IMG/VR virus record: IMGVR_UViG_3300031656_000049
Location: 1-20,165 of that record
Direction: 5' to 3' (one strand)
Origin: a virus
DNA length: 20,165 nucleotides
How positions within the stretch are numbered: position 1 is the stretch's first letter; the number at the start of each line of letters is the position of its first letter. The translations under genes and the position numbers were made by a program. Positions 20,153 through 20,165 of the stretch are shown piece after piece. Under the pieces are notes generated by a model, which did no database searches, was not told where the DNA came from, and saw only the letters and a list, made by a program, of their open reading frames with translations.

Positions 20153-20165
20153 TAATAATAATAAT
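20150..20165. repeat. TAA trinucleotide tract at the window end
   Basis: The portal stop codon TAA is the first of about five consecutive TAA units that run to the window edge; the tract may continue beyond it. It gives stops in one frame and an A/T-rich leader for the next gene. Confidence 0.7.

Noticed and set aside
1-20165. Integrase, attachment site or insertion sequence
   Set aside because: No recombinase, transposase, terminal inverted repeats or tRNA-type att site is visible in the window, so I see no support for temperate integration or a mobile element here.

Overview
The window looks like part of a tailed double-stranded DNA bacteriophage, most likely one infecting a marine or aquatic member of the Bacteroidota. 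The evidence is a classic late phage block (holin, tail/receptor-binding protein, large terminase, portal), AT-rich DNA, A/T-rich start-codon contexts almost without Shine-Dalgarno sequences, and tail-protein motifs of the kind seen in flavobacterial phages. The large terminase (737 aa) directly followed by a very large portal (810 aa), plus two small conserved late proteins, recall crAss-like phages. That placement is an inference from memory of these families, not a search result.

Left arm (1-4345), transcribed leftward: at least fifteen small genes of 21-129 codons, almost all of unknown function and several missed by simple ORF length cut-offs. They form short operons. Each of seven operons starts with a copy of the same 39-bp element (YTACA, 7 nt, YACGA, 9 nt, GATAATATA, 2 nt, TG) with invariant internal spacing, which I call as a phage-specific promoter class. 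A second element recurs beside these promoters: the decamer TGCTATACGC, each copy forming the 5' arm of a small hairpin. Two of the leftward genes are 105-aa paralogues.

Switch region (about 4346-4846): no convincing gene. It carries short CCTGA/CAGACC-type repeats with strong strand asymmetry and then a rightward promoter. That promoter shares a 46-bp two-arm signature (GTGTGACAATAG, 23 nt, GCTAAYGTCGC) with an inverted copy at 2019-2064; both copies face outward from the segment between them. This is the divergence point of the two arms and a candidate replication-origin or control region.

Right arm (4847-20152), all rightward and tightly packed: a small basic protein, a three-TM-type holin, two small putative virion proteins, a 911-aa adhesin/tail protein with carbohydrate-binding-like repeats and a lectin-like C-terminus, and two small unknown proteins. 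A phage GroEL and an overlapping GroES (TTG start) follow, then a winged-helix-like protein. Next come four Lys-rich proteins carrying repeated Ser-Pro-x-Lys motifs, one of which has a zinc-metallopeptidase HEKVH motif. Three small conserved proteins, a GroES-like-fold protein, a probable small terminase, the large terminase and the portal complete the arm; the portal also carries an SPAK motif near its end. The major capsid protein is expected just past the right edge.

Working picture: the left arm is probably early or takeover genes driven by a dedicated promoter class. The right arm makes virions, with its own chaperonin pair and possibly a motif-based targeting or processing system (SPxK plus metallopeptidase) for head assembly.
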